From positions 2,232,001 to 2,296,000 of the forward strand of contig CP114486.1 in assembly GCA_027186245.1 (NCBI GenBank): a stretch of 64,000 nt of DNA, given 5' to 3'. Of this stretch, positions 24,384-36,029 are shown piece by piece. This stretch comes from Coriaria nepalensis (Eukaryota; Streptophyta; Magnoliopsida; Cucurbitales; Coriariaceae). Within the stretch, counting starts at the first letter, position 1; every line of letters begins with the position of its first letter. The notes beneath the pieces are model-generated. The model was not told the DNA's origin, made no database searches, and worked only from the letters and a program-made list of their open reading frames with translations. The position numbers and the translations under genes are program-made.

Positions 24384-26259
24384 TTACTGACGCCTAGGCT
24401 GCTTCTTACCCTGCTGCACCAGCTTGTTAAACTCCTGCAACTCCACCCCAGCATCTTCATCGTATTCAAGACCAAGTTCCTCCTGCAAAAGTATGAACAC
24501 GAGTGAGAAAAGTCTCAGTAAAACAGAACTTATATGCTAAGAAGACATAGTAATTAGAAGGACCTTAAATTCTTTCAAATCCTTCGGTGAGTTCTCAGTA
24601 ATAGAATCCCATAGATCTTTAAACATCCTTTTCCTCCTCCTCCACTGGCTCATTTTCTCTGAGTAAGTATCTTCAACTGTCTTACGATCTTCTGGCCTCA
24701 CCAGGGTAACTCCTCCACGCAATTTTTCCAATTTGTCCTCCATTTCTTTAATCTAAAGCAAATTCAGAAGGGAATTGCAATTTCGTTAATTGTAAGGTAA
24801 TTTGAAGTTCAGTTATGCCCATGGTTTATTATACTATACCTCCAATTTTAGTTTCGACTCTTTGTCATGCGTCTGTTCAAGGGTTAAGTTTGACTGCAAG
24901 GCTTTAATTTCTGCAAAGATAGTTTAAGTTCATCTCATACTAGAATTTGATACTCTAACTTCAGAATGCAGAAAACACATATACTCATAAAAAAAGGCTC
25001 GAAGATGGAATGTGATCACTGATATATCAATATATACCTTTCTCAACCTCCATCATAGCTTTCTTTTGCTCTTCCAGCTGATGCTGAAGTTTGGTGTTCT
25101 CTTCCTTCATCTGATTAAGTTCCTCACTATTTGGGATGTCAAACTGATCCTGTCGAGCAATGTAGATCTTCTGTTTCCCATATTCTTTGAATGAAATCCG
25201 CCCACTATCAGCAAGAGTGTCCAGTGCCTTTTGGACCGCTGCCTTCTTGAGGTTGAACTTTTGCAATGAATCCGCTGCATTTTGTGAATTTAAGGGTCGA
25301 TTTTGCTGCAATAGGAAAAGAAAGATAACATGACTATAGATGTTACAAGAATGATGTTATGAGCTTTTTGTTGGGGGAATTAGAACTAAAATGTAACTTC
25401 CTCAGTCATGTGGCATTCCCACTTCTATGTATCCATGTATGTGTCAAAGGCTAATGACTTCAATACCAAATTAAATATGGTTTGATAACCTTGTCCACTT
25501 GAAAATCTTCACAATATTGATCCAGAAATATGTCTGATTTGTTCAGAAGATTATATGGAGGGGGAGGGGGGAAGAGGTCTCACGATCAAGAAGAAGAAGA
25601 AGAAGATCAACTTAGGAAGCCAGAGAAAATTCGGAAAAAGGGCATAATCAGTATACTTAATGAATGTCCTGCCTAATCATGATTTCTGCCGGAGGAAACA
25701 GAAAACACCAAGTGAACTAACGTTCTGCTTCCGGAGGAAAGTTCAGGTTAGGAATTAACAGATTTCAACATTCAAATTCAAATTAAAAAAATAAATAAAT
25801 GGGGAAGATCTAAAACGGATACAAAATTTTCTGTTTGGTTACCATGAAATCAGAAGAAAAATAGAGTGAAATTAAAGTGCAGTCACTTCAGTCGAACCAT
25901 TTTTAGAGTATTTGAAGAACATAAGGAGAAATACCATCCAAACGAAGCAATCGAAGATTGATTAATATCAGAGTATTTCAGGTCACCCAGACCCTAGAAA
26001 CGCAAACGATATACAAGCAGCAGAAGAAAACCAATTACCTCATTCACGAAATTGAGCACGATAGCTGCAAATAAGAGAAAAGAAGAAGAAAGAAAAAGAG
26101 AGAAATACGACGGTTTAGTACACAGCAAGGAAAATCACATATCGGAGCTAAAGAGATAGACATTATCCAAGAAAATATCTCCGACAGTTTGACAGAGAGA
26201 GAGAGATGGAGATTTTAGTGGTTGTGTTTACCTTCAGCGCTATCAGATTTGGGAGCCAT
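24384..26259 (-). CDS. HOP2: HOP2, homologous-pairing protein 2
   Basis: Six exons on the minus strand join in frame: 26259-26232, 26064-26039, 25305-25038, 24910-24840, 24752-24564 and 24482-24384, giving 226 aa, the usual plant length. The N-terminus (AIVLNFVNEQNRPLNSQN to about residue 75) is the TBPIP winged-helix DNA-binding domain. A leucine-rich coiled coil (about 85-140) and the conserved C-terminal block with W-RRRK-MFKDLWD follow. HOP2 works with MND1 to help DMC1 and RAD51 in strand invasion, ensuring pairing of homologues rather than non-homologues in meiosis. The start MAPKSDSAE fits the family. The gene is head to head with the plastid membrane protein, 279 bases between start codons. 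Confidence 0.95.
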
Positions 26260-26538
26260 TGATCTGTAAAAATTGCAAGAAAATGGGCGGGAAAGTTTCT
26301 GGAAATAGGAAATCAAAGCGAAACTTGTTCTTCAGATCAAAGAGAAAAATAATCGCCTCAAAACGCACCGCTTTAGGATTCAGATTTCACCCAAAAAAGT
26401 TAAAATAAAAATAATAACGCTATTAAAATAAATAAATAAATAAAAAGAGGGAAAAAACAAAAAAGAGGACCCGCATTTTCCCTCACTAATCGGTAGTGTT
26501 CATAGCTGAGCCACGCACCTCACTTCAAAGCTCCGTTA
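26260..26538. promoter_or_regulatory. Short bidirectional promoter region
   Basis: The 279 bases between the divergent HOP2 (-) and plastid-protein (+) start codons must hold both leaders and core promoters. No clear TATA box is visible. An A/T-rich centre (26396-26465) separates the two. Confidence 0.55.
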
Positions 26539-28238
26539 ATGGCGACCACCGCCATTACATCATCTCGAACTTTGCTCTGCAATTTCCATTCCTTTCCAGC
26601 AAATCAACCTTTCTTCAGCTCAACTTCCTTCTCACTCTCTCCTCCCCACCACTTAAAATCTAAACTACTGCTCATCGGGTCGGACCCCAAAATCCGACCC
26701 ACGAATTCGATAGCCCTCTTATGCCCGGCCACTCGCCGGAAATCTTCCTCATCCGCCACCCCAATATCCTCGGAAGTCGGCGTAGATGAAAATTTCCGAC
26801 GAGCGCTTCAAACTCTGCTCTGGATTGCGGAGGGGGTTTACATTTTGTGGCTGTTTCTCCTCCCTTACGCCCCTGTCCGTAGCTTGCATTTCCACTTCCA
26901 GTTTTATTTTATTTATTTACTTTTGCAGCCCGAAATTTAATCTAACTTACATTTTGACTCTTATTCTTTTAAAATTTGTGTCAGGGGGATCCTGTATGGG
27001 CGATCAGTTCAGAGACAGTGAATTCACTTGTCGGCCTTTCTCTCAATTTCTTCTTTATATTACCTTTTATGAACTCTGGTATGTTCAAACGTTTGTGGCT
27101 TCATCACTCATATTATGTCTATGAAGTTTTGCTGAACATTTGTTAATATCAGAAGTATAAAGTTTGTCGATATATATATTGATTTGGATGCTCTATCAAT
27201 ATTAGCAATATTTTGAAGAATTGCTAGGAGAAATAAAACCCCATCAATTTTCATATCGAGGATCTATGCATAGGGCGGACGAACAACTATGCTCGATTAG
27301 ATTCGATTTATGGATACTTTTGCAACACTTTTTTTGGTTTAAATTTCTCCTCATATACTATTAGCAGTGATGTTGTTTCTTTTGGTCTAAAGAAAATCTG
27401 TCATGTTTTTACTCCCTTTCATGATGACTGCAATGGGCTTTTCCGATAGAGCAGTTGGCATACATCTAATCGAAGCTCCTGTTCTTCACCCAGTAAGAAT
27501 CATAGCCCACTCCATTTTTTATTCTTTTATTTATATATATTCGAAGTTGCATTTTAAACCTCATGTAATGTTGGACCGTCTTTTCTTCAACTAGATGTCG
27601 GAAGGCTTATTCAACTTTGTTATCGGATGGACATTTATGTTTGCTCCTCTGCTCTTCACGGACCGTAAGAGAGACAGATATTTGGGATCTCTGGATGTTC
27701 TATGGGGCTTCCAGATGTTCCTTACAAACAGTAAGTTTTCTTGCCAACTCTTTAAAGTGTATGTTCTATGTGCATGTAAAACATTTCTAAATTATATCCA
27801 TTGTATAATCTCATGCCACCAGCTTTTTTAATACCATACATGGCCATCCGGCTGAACAAGGCAGGCCCAGAGAACACTCTCACCAAGCATTCAAAGCTCG
27901 GGTCTGTAATGACTAGCGGGGCCCCAATTGTTGGACTCATAGGTGGGGCCACATGTGTTGTATCTGCATTCTGGGCTCTTTACGGTCGGATGGAGGGTAA
28001 TTTTGGAAATATAGCGGATAGATTGGGGTTCTTGATCGATTATCTGGGTTCGGAAAGGTTGGCTTATGCTTTCATTTGGGATATATGCCTTTACTCAATC
28101 TTCCAGCCTTGGTTGATCGGTGACAACCTAGAAAATGTTCAGAAATCGAAGGTTAAAGTCCTCAATTACCTTAGGTTTGTACCTGTGGTTGGATTGGTTG
28201 CCCATCTTGTATTTTTGGATTCGGATAAGGAGCCATAG
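26539..28238 (+). CDS. Predicted plastid integral membrane protein, conserved in plants
   Basis: Five exons join in frame: 26539-26874, 26985-27078, 27455-27492, 27595-27730 and 27823-28238, giving 339 aa. The first 75 or so residues are Ser/Thr/Pro-rich and poor in acids, like a chloroplast transit peptide. About six hydrophobic segments follow: ILWLFLLPYAP, LVGLSLNFFFILPFM, LFNFVIGWTFMFAPLLF, PIVGLIGGATCVVSAFWALY, the region around AFIWDICLYSIF, and VPVVGLVAHLVFL. No catalytic motif is evident. I recognise it as a conserved plant protein of unknown function but cannot name it. The start is the first ATG and is supported by the transit peptide. It lies 279 bases from HOP2, divergently. Confidence 0.85.
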
Positions 28239-28439
28239 ATACACATAGATACAGGTATATAAGGGACACGATTGGGCCGATTGTTAACATGTATGAAAGA
28301 CATACTAGAAAATAATTGTCTAGAATAAAAATATGTAAAGTTTGATTGTAATGAAATTAAATTAAATCGGTGTTTTTTTAATGCATTTTATCAATTATTT
28401 TCTTTTCTTTACAGTATTTTTATAAATAAATAAAAAATA

Positions 28440-28495
28440 TATAGTTGGTGGGCCCAAAAATACAAAGCCCAATGTAATAATGGGCCGCCAGCTCA
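28440..28495 (+). promoter_or_regulatory. Cluster of site II-like GGCCCA/TGGGCC elements upstream of PP2AA
   Basis: GTGGGCCCA, AAAGCCCAA and ATGGGCCG occur within about 45 bases, roughly 100 bases upstream of the apparent leader. Such TCP-bound site II elements are typical of housekeeping plant promoters. The match is by eye. Confidence 0.5.
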
Positions 28496-28620
28496 ATGTC
28501 CAGCGAACTCACACGTTTGTTCTCTTTAAATTTATTCGTCGATCAGCCTCTCTGTTCTCTCTTTCTCTCTCCAAAATAAGCTCTCGAATCTGAGCCAGCC
28601 GGCGGGAAAGCATTGAGATC

Positions 28621-29373
28621 GGTAAGAATTCTACGGCGTCGAGATTTTGTTCGATTTGCTTTATCTTTCTTGATCCGCATTGGATTCTGCAATTTGGTTT
28701 ATTTGGGAGTCTTCCTTCTGCTAGGTTGCGGAGAAAGATAAGGGAAAGTAAATGATTTTGATTTTCGAAATTTTGTCTTTTATGCTTTCATTTCCAGAAA
28801 TGGGTAAAGGCTGGTTCCTACGAGACGAGAAGTTTTCTTACGCATACGTTTGAGCGGTCTTTGTCTATCTTTTATCCAGTAAACCTGAGAGGACTTTAGG
28901 GTTACTGGATTTGGAAATCGACCTTTTAATTCCGCCATTTCCTCTAGCTTTAGGTCTGAACTCAAGGTTTATACTTCAGATCTCCGAATGCTAATTTGAT
29001 ATTTTCCTCTAGCTATGTTCTCTTCCATTTATGGGAGCTCAAGAATTTAAATTAATAAAAATAATCGGAAGTGTATTTTCTTGCTAATTCTGGACAACCA
29101 CTTATACACTCCTTTGCTTGCTTAATAGTGAAACTTTTTTTTTTCTTTGTTAGAAAACAATGGCTTTGCTTGAATATCATTTCCCCTCCCTCCTCCTGTT
29201 CTGCTTGACTTCTTTCTGTATGCCCCAAATATTTCACATCCATTTGGTAGTTATTTATCAAACCGTATCTGAATTGGAAATACTCATTTCATATATGTTG
29301 AATTTCTTTTTGGTCTAATTGCTTTCTGCCACAGCTCTTATGGGAATTTGTTTGATTGTTTAAAGCTTGACAG
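28621..29373 (+). other. Likely 5' UTR intron of the PP2A A-subunit gene
   Basis: GAGATCG|GTAAGA at 28621 is a good donor, and TTGACAG ending at 29373 is a good acceptor 18 bases before the start codon. This gives a leader intron of about 750 bases. It is inferred from splice signals only. Confidence 0.55.
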
Positions 29374-29391
29374 GAAAATTGTAGCAGTACA

Positions 29392-32300
29392 ATGTCTATG
29401 GTTGATGAACCGCTATATCCTATAGCTGTTCTTATAGACGAGCTAAAAAATGATGACATCCAACTACGGTTGAATTCAATTCGTAGGCTCTCTACGATTG
29501 CACGTGCTCTTGGAGAGGAGCGAACTCGTAAGGAGCTGATCCCATTTCTGAGTGAAAACAACGATGATGATGATGAGGTACTACTTGCAATGGCAGAGGA
29601 GTTAGGGGTGTTTATCCCATATGTTGGGGGAGTGGAGCATGCTCATGTCTTGCTCCCACCTTTGGAGACCCTCTGCACTGTGGAGGAAACCTGTGTCAGA
29701 GACAAAGCTGTCGAGTCATTGTGCAGAATTGGTTCTCAAATGAGGGAAAGTGATTTGGTTGATTGGTTTATTCCTTTGGTTAAGGTTAATATTCCACCTA
29801 TGTATATTTAGTTTTCACCATCATTTTTCTAACTATTGCTTCCCATTGCCCTGTGACATAAGTTTATAACCTTTTTAGTTGATATTGTTGGTATCTATCA
29901 TTGAAAGACTTTGCTCTTAGAACCTTCTGTTTGCTGATGTAATGTTAATCTTGGACATGGGAACTAGAAGTTCCTTTGTTGGTTTCACCAACTTTAGTTT
30001 TCACAAAGCATATAGAAAGAGTGAAGTATTTCTCATGAAATGAGGGTTCCTGGGGACAAGTAGGGTTGATGACATTAACTAGGTCGATTAGCTAAAACTA
30101 GTGTAGTTTACGGTGCATATAGCTACCCTTTGGAGTCATATTGTAGTTTCTTGATTTAGTGACTTCAGTTGCTGAATAACATAAATTCTTACCACTGGTT
30201 TGTCTAAATGAAAGTTAACCATGATATATTGTATTTTTATCATGCTTCTGTATTTTATGTCATTTCATTTGCATCTTAAATAATATGGGAGATATGTGAA
30301 AAAACTGATGGAATTTATTGTTATCAGAGATTAGCAGCAGGAGAATGGTTTACGGCTCGAGTCTCTGCATGCGGACTATTCCATATAGCCTATCCTAGTG
30401 CCCCAGAGATATTGAAGACAGAGTTGCGGTCAATATATGGCCAACTGTGTCAAGATGACATGCCAATGGTTAGGAGGTCTGCTGCAACAAATCTTGGAAA
30501 ATTTGCTGCAACAGTTGAAACTGCTCATCTAAAGAGTGACATCATGTCAATATTTGAGGATCTTACACAGGATGGTAATTTGTTATCTTGGCATAAAAAT
30601 TAAAAACAAAAAAATTTCGGAACATAACTATGAATCATTGATTTTGATACCGTACTCGTGTTTGTTTTTTGTTTTTATTTTTATCATTTACATATGATGT
30701 TCTTGTTTTATATTTATTTTCAGACCAAGATTCTGTGCGATTATTAGCCGTTGAAGGTTGTGCTGCTCTTGGAAAATTATTGGAGCCCCAAGATTGTGTT
30801 GCACATATTCTCCCAGTTATTGTTAACTTTTCTCAGGTACCATGCTCATCATTTCTCATAAAAAACCATTTGTTCTTATATTCTTGTTGTTGATCAATGA
30901 TTTCAATCATGTAGATGCTGTTCAGAAATATGTAGGTGGTTTTCTCAGAAACTACCAGAAGTAATACCAAAATGTTGGAACCTTGAGACCATGTTCTGGT
31001 TGATCTTTACATTGCTGAGTTATGGAAATTGGCTTTTATCTAGGGATAATTTATATAATGATGGAAAGTATTTAACTAGTTCCAGCCAGAAAACTATCTA
31101 GCGGTGACATTTTGACTTATTCAGAACGATCTTACTCAGTTATATTTGTTCGAGTATGACTTCCAGCATCACTCTATTTCCTGGACTAAGACTATTTATG
31201 GGCGTTTATGTGTCATTATACCCCTATAAGCTTATTTGACTCATTCTGGTTAGCTTTTTCTTTGCTTGATAATCGACAGGATAAATCTTGGCGTGTGCGA
31301 TACATGGTTGCGAATCAGTTGTATGAGCTGTGTGAAGCTGTGGGACCTGAACCTACTAGGTACTTTTTATGCTAATGTATTCTTCCAAACGTGTAAAGAA
31401 ATTTAGAGCAGCTATTGGTAATCTAATTCATTGTTAAATAAAGAAATTTGCTATATATGTTAAGATATCAGTGGGATGGGGTTCTATTTTGTACAAATGT
31501 GCTTTAGATTATTGCAATGTATTGAATTGTTTTCCATTATAAGCCCTTTCAAAGTAATTTGACTTATATTAACCATATAATTAGAACGGACTTGGTTCCT
31601 GCATATGTTCGCTTGCTTCGAGACAATGAGGCTGAAGTTCGTATTGCAGCTGCTGGTAAAGTGACCAAGTTTTGCCGAATCTTAAATCCAGAACTGGCCA
31701 TTCAACACATTCTTCCTTGTGTGAAGGTGCATACACTTTTTAACTTTTTGTGGACTTTGTATTAGGCCATGGTTTACAGTACTATATATGCCCTGTTTTA
31801 ATCTATCTTAATGTTTTGCTACGACCTCTGCAGGAATTGTCATCAGATTCTTCCCAGCATGTTCGCTCTGCTTTGGCTTCAGTTATAATGGGAATGGCTC
31901 CTGTATTGGGAAAGGTATGTTAGCGGTTTCTGCTATTGTACTTGTATTGTATAGAATAAGCACTAGATTTTTTGGCATTTGTAGGGCAGGATGCTGACTG
32001 CCTTTTGGGGAATTTGGAATTGCCTATGCTTGATGGCTAAACTTTTGTACAATGCAGACTTCACACATAGTGGATTGTATTTTTTGTTCACAATCTGATT
32101 GATACAGCCTTTGTACTTCCAACTGCTTGCTATTAGCTATTAGTTTGTTCGCAACTGGTTTAATACTGCTTCTTTTTATATTTGGTTCACTTCTGGTTTG
32201 ATACATAGTTCCTTCTTCCCTATTTAAGATTTCTCTATTTGTTGTTTCTTCTCAAGGGTTTGGTATCTCATCCCTCTTGTATTTTTTCCCAAGAAAAAAT

Positions 32301-34227
32301 AGTCTGAAACATGAATAATTTTTCTATTTGGGTAAAACATGGGAATTGGGAAACATCTACTGAAGTGCGGCAAGCACTGGATAATTTTTAAGTTGCAGTT
32401 AAGTTTTTAAAAATTATGGATAGAGAGGCACAAGGTTTTGCATGAATTTCCTGTTTCACTGAGTCACTTTTCCGTATGATCTATTTTGGTTTTGTGTGTT
32501 GAATTTGAGAATCTAATTCCAGTGATCTATGCAGGATTCAACAATTGAACAGCTTCTTCCAATTTTTCTCTCACTTTTGAAGGATGAATTTCCTGATGTA
32601 CGCCTTAATATAATTAGCAAGCTTGATCAAGTTAATCAGGTTTGTACTATTAATGTGTTTATGAGGATAAATTGTGGTTGCCCCTCACTTGGATTGCATA
32701 ACTATACTTTTTTATGTGCCATTTTTAAAGTAAGCCTTTTACAGGTTATCGGAATTGATCTGCTGTCTCAATCACTATTACCAGCAATTGTAGAGCTCGC
32801 AGAAGATAGACATTGGAGAGTTCGACTTGCAATAATCGAGTATATTCCCTTGTTGGCCAGTCAATTAGGTGTAGGGTTTTTTGATGATAAGCTCGGTGCT
32901 CTTTGCATGCAGTGGTTACAGGATAAGGTTGGCATTCACCCATCTTGCATGAATTATTTTCATAAATCTTCTTGTATTTGTAGTACATAATCCCGACTCT
33001 GTACTTCAAAACAGTAAGCTCTATTTGCAAGTGTACTGTGTCCTGCTTTCAACAGCTAGAATATCTTTTCTCTGTTGTGTAAGTGTAACGTCGAGGGACA
33101 GTAGACTTGACAACAAATTAGGGCATGGGTTAGTTGAATGAGTTGTTTGATTTTTCAGGGGCTAGTAATTGGTGTGTTTCTAAACTTTTGCAAATTGAAG
33201 TTCATTACTGCATTTTGATTCTCATTTCTGTAGTAACCCGGGATTTGGTCGAAGGTTGCACTCTGATAATCAGACCAACCTGATATACTTGGTTTGCTAG
33301 GGAAGACAAAGTTATAGTCTCAGTATCAACAAGAGTTGTTTGAAAACCAAACATTGGTGGTTCTGTATAGCATCTGGAACTTTTTCCTGCCTTTTTAACT
33401 AGAGTTGTTTGAAAACCAAAAATTGGTGATTTCTTGTGTATATACTCAATTATTTTGGGTACCTCTGGCAGGTTTACTCAATTCGAGATGCTGCTGCTAA
33501 CAATTTGAAACGCCTTGCAGAAGAGTTTGGTCCTGAATGGGCAATGCAACATATAGTTCCACAGGCATGTTACAAAATTTTTTAAATTTCCACCACCCAT
33601 TTTATTTTTTTCAAAATCTTGACTTTCTTTATCTTTGTTCATGCACTAACATCTAACCCTAAAAACTGAGGTTGGACAGGTTCTTGAAATGATTAGCAAC
33701 CCACACTATTTATACCGAATGACCATACTTCGTGCAATCTCTCTTCTTGCTCCAGTCATGGGTTCAGAAATTACATGCTCAAAGCTGCTCCCTGTGGTTG
33801 TTCTTGCTTCGAAAGACAGGTAATTGAAATTTTCTAAAAACTCAATGTGTTGCTTATTACAATTAAAATACAGTACAATGAATCGTTTCTGATTTTCTGG
33901 GCATGAAATTCAATTCTTTTGCAGAGTTCCGAATATCAAATTTAATGTCGCAAAGGTCCTTCAATCCCTAATCCCTATAGTTGACCAACCTGTAAGTATC
34001 TGTCTGGAAGGTTATTTTCTACCGAAAATTACATCTCCCCCACCCCATATCTTTTCCTCTTTTAATTTTATTGCTTTTCCTAATCTCTCTGACGATAACT
34101 TTGTATGCAGGTTGTGGAGAATGTAATCCGACCCTGCTTGGTCGAGCTTAGTGAAGATCCAGACGTTGATGTCCGGTTTTTTGCCAACCAAGCATTGCAG
34201 TCAATCGATCATGTCATGATGTCTTAA
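29392..34227 (+). CDS. PP2A 65-kDa regulatory (scaffold) subunit A
   Basis: Twelve coding exons join in frame: 29392-29784, 30328-30574, 30724-30836, 31280-31359, 31585-31726, 31834-31914, 32535-32639, 32745-32927, 33472-33564, 33680-33819, 33925-33991 and 34111-34227, giving 586 aa against about 587 in relatives. The protein is HEAT repeats throughout, with recurring motifs such as [27 protein letters not shown] and [18 protein letters not shown] at the end. It is the RCN1/PP2AA scaffold on which the catalytic C and variable B subunits assemble, and it acts in auxin transport, ethylene and ABA signalling. Intron 9 starts GC rather than GT (CAG|GCATGT). Which paralogue (RCN1, A2 or A3) cannot be decided by eye. 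Confidence 0.95.
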
Positions 34228-34893
34228 ACTGGATCTATTCTCATTTGTTTTTTTTTTCCTTTCTAATTTTAATTTACTGCTGACAAGTTATGGAATGAAG
34301 AAGGACCCGTTCTGCTCGAGTCGGTACTGTGACAAAATATCATCTTAGCTATATATATATATATATGTTTCTCCTCTCTCTGTCTTCGTGCTTTTCAGTG
34401 GTAAGTAGTAGTATGATTATGATGTGAGTACTGCTGACTGACTTGTTAAGTCATTCATTTTAAACTTGAGTTACCTCTTCTCTGTCTAGTGTTTGAGAAA
34501 TGATACTTGTTTATTATATCACCTTTAAGATTTTGTTTTCAGTTCAAGTTCTTGTATCAATGTTCCTCTTTATCTCCTTCTTGTTCTTTCTTTGGCAATG
34601 CATCAAAAATCGATAACAAGGAAATGTTACATCTATACTTTGACACTATAAACATGTAGAAAAGGTTTGTCTTATCTATGAAAACGCCTTAAGATTCACA
34701 GTTTGTGTTGTTCTCTTATCAACTCATGCGTAATGCAATCGGTTGGTAGATCGACATAACACTTCATAATCCGCACTAAGATATTACAAGTTTGCGGTTT
34801 AATCTTTGGGGTGTGTAACCTTTTTTTTCACATAAAAGAAATAATTTATTAATTACACCGCAAATCATACCTTAAAAAAGAGGTTTTACAGTT
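34228..34893. other. Convergent spacer between PP2AA and carboxylesterase
   Basis: This holds the two 3' UTRs in opposite orientation. It contains a short (TA)n run at about 34351-34368. No coding potential was found. Confidence 0.55.
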
Positions 34894-35952
34894 TTACTGA
34901 CTAATAAAAGCCTGAATATGTGCTATCATTTCACGTGTTCTTGTTTGTGAAAGCTGAGACTTGCTCAAAATCTGAAAAGCATGGCCAACACCATTATAAA
35001 CCACACACTCCACCTTCTTTCCGGCCCTACACAAAGCACCACAAAACTCCAAATTTCTATCTTTCAATATATCCATTTCTGATACGCACACCATTGTTGG
35101 CAAAAAAACACTAATTTTTTCCTCTATTCCTAATAAAGGATTACACCATGGATGATCCCTATCAACCCCATAAGGCAATGCCAGCCTCCAATAAATATCA
35201 GAAGCTGCTAGACTTAGAGCTGAACTTGCTCTTTGAACCAAATACTTTTCTGAATTTGTTCTATTTTCACCCCCAAAAAATGGCTGAATTAAAATTGTAC
35301 CCACTAGAGTTAATGGGTTTAAGAATACGGTGTCATTAGAAACCCTTGTTGCTACATTGTGGGCTATGTTCCCACCAGCACTATCACCCACTAGAAATAC
35401 TTTACTAAAATCACAATTGCTTGACCACCATTGATGAGACTTAGACAGAGCTTCTTGCTTCAACCAAATTAGAGCCTTGACCCCATCTTCATAAGGTGCC
35501 GGAAGAAGGTTTTCAGGGGCTAAACGGTAATTTAGAGACATGATAACACAACCTGCGGTTGATGATAGCTTGACGAGAAACTCATGGTAGCAAGTCCAAG
35601 CAGCAGAACCAACTGCAAACCCACCTCCATGAAAATAAACAAGAAGAGGAAGAAAATGGTTTGAATTTGACGACAGGTTAAATTGTTCGTTTGGAACATA
35701 AAAGCGTGCCCAAATCCTTGATGACTTGTCAATTACTATATCTTTGGAATTGACATTGAGATCTTGAGGCAGTGATGCTTCAGCAGGGACAGATTGGACC
35801 AACTGGGTTCGTTCCACGTGTCCATTTTTGTACACTCTGATTAGTCCCTCAATCTCTTCAACCAGTACTCCAATTCCATCTGATGCATGTTGATCAAAGG
35901 CTCTGCTACTTTGCTGCAGAGTTGGATTCTGATCTAGCTTAATGGTAGGCAT
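34894..35952 (-). CDS. Carboxylesterase (CXE, HSL-type alpha/beta hydrolase)
   Basis: A single uninterrupted frame of 352 aa on the minus strand, typical for plant CXE genes. The oxyanion-hole motif HGGGFAVGSAAW is near residue 108, with NYRLAPENLLPAPYEDG following. The nucleophile elbow is GDSAGGNIAH near 190, and the rest of the triad is Asp in SEMDILKDRN and His in GVGHAFQI near the C-terminus. All three triad residues are present, so it should be an active esterase (gibberellin receptors of this fold lack the His). Substrate is unknown. Lack of a signal peptide suggests the cytosol. By synteny (from memory) it resembles CXE6 (At1g68620). A TATA box lies about 66 bases upstream of the ATG. 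Confidence 0.92.
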   Translation of the reverse strand: MPTIKLDQNPTLQQSSRAFDQHASDGIGVLVEEIEGLIRVYKNGHVERTQLVQSVPAEASLPQDLNVNSKDIVIDKSSRIWARFYVPNEQFNLSSNSNHFLPLLVYFHGGGFAVGSAAWTCYHEFLVKLSSTAGCVIMSLNYRLAPENLLPAPYEDGVKALIWLKQEALSKSHQWWSSNCDFSKVFLVGDSAGGNIAHNVATRVSNDTVFLNPLTLVGTILIQPFFGGENRTNSEKYLVQRASSALSLAASDIYWRLALPYGVDRDHPWCNPLLGIEEKISVFLPTMVCVSEMDILKDRNLEFCGALCRAGKKVECVVYNGVGHAFQILSKSQLSQTRTREMIAHIQAFISQ

Positions 35953-36017
35953 ATTTTTTTTGTTTACTTGTTAAACAATATAGAATCTGTGAATCTACTT
36001 TGTGCTAAGTAGCAGTG

Positions 36018-36025
36018 TTTATATA
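36018..36025 (-). promoter_or_regulatory. TATA box of the carboxylesterase gene
   Basis: On the minus strand this reads TATATAAA, 66 bases upstream of the ATG at 35952. That leaves room for a short leader of about 35 bases. Confidence 0.65.
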
Positions 36026-36029
36026 GAAG

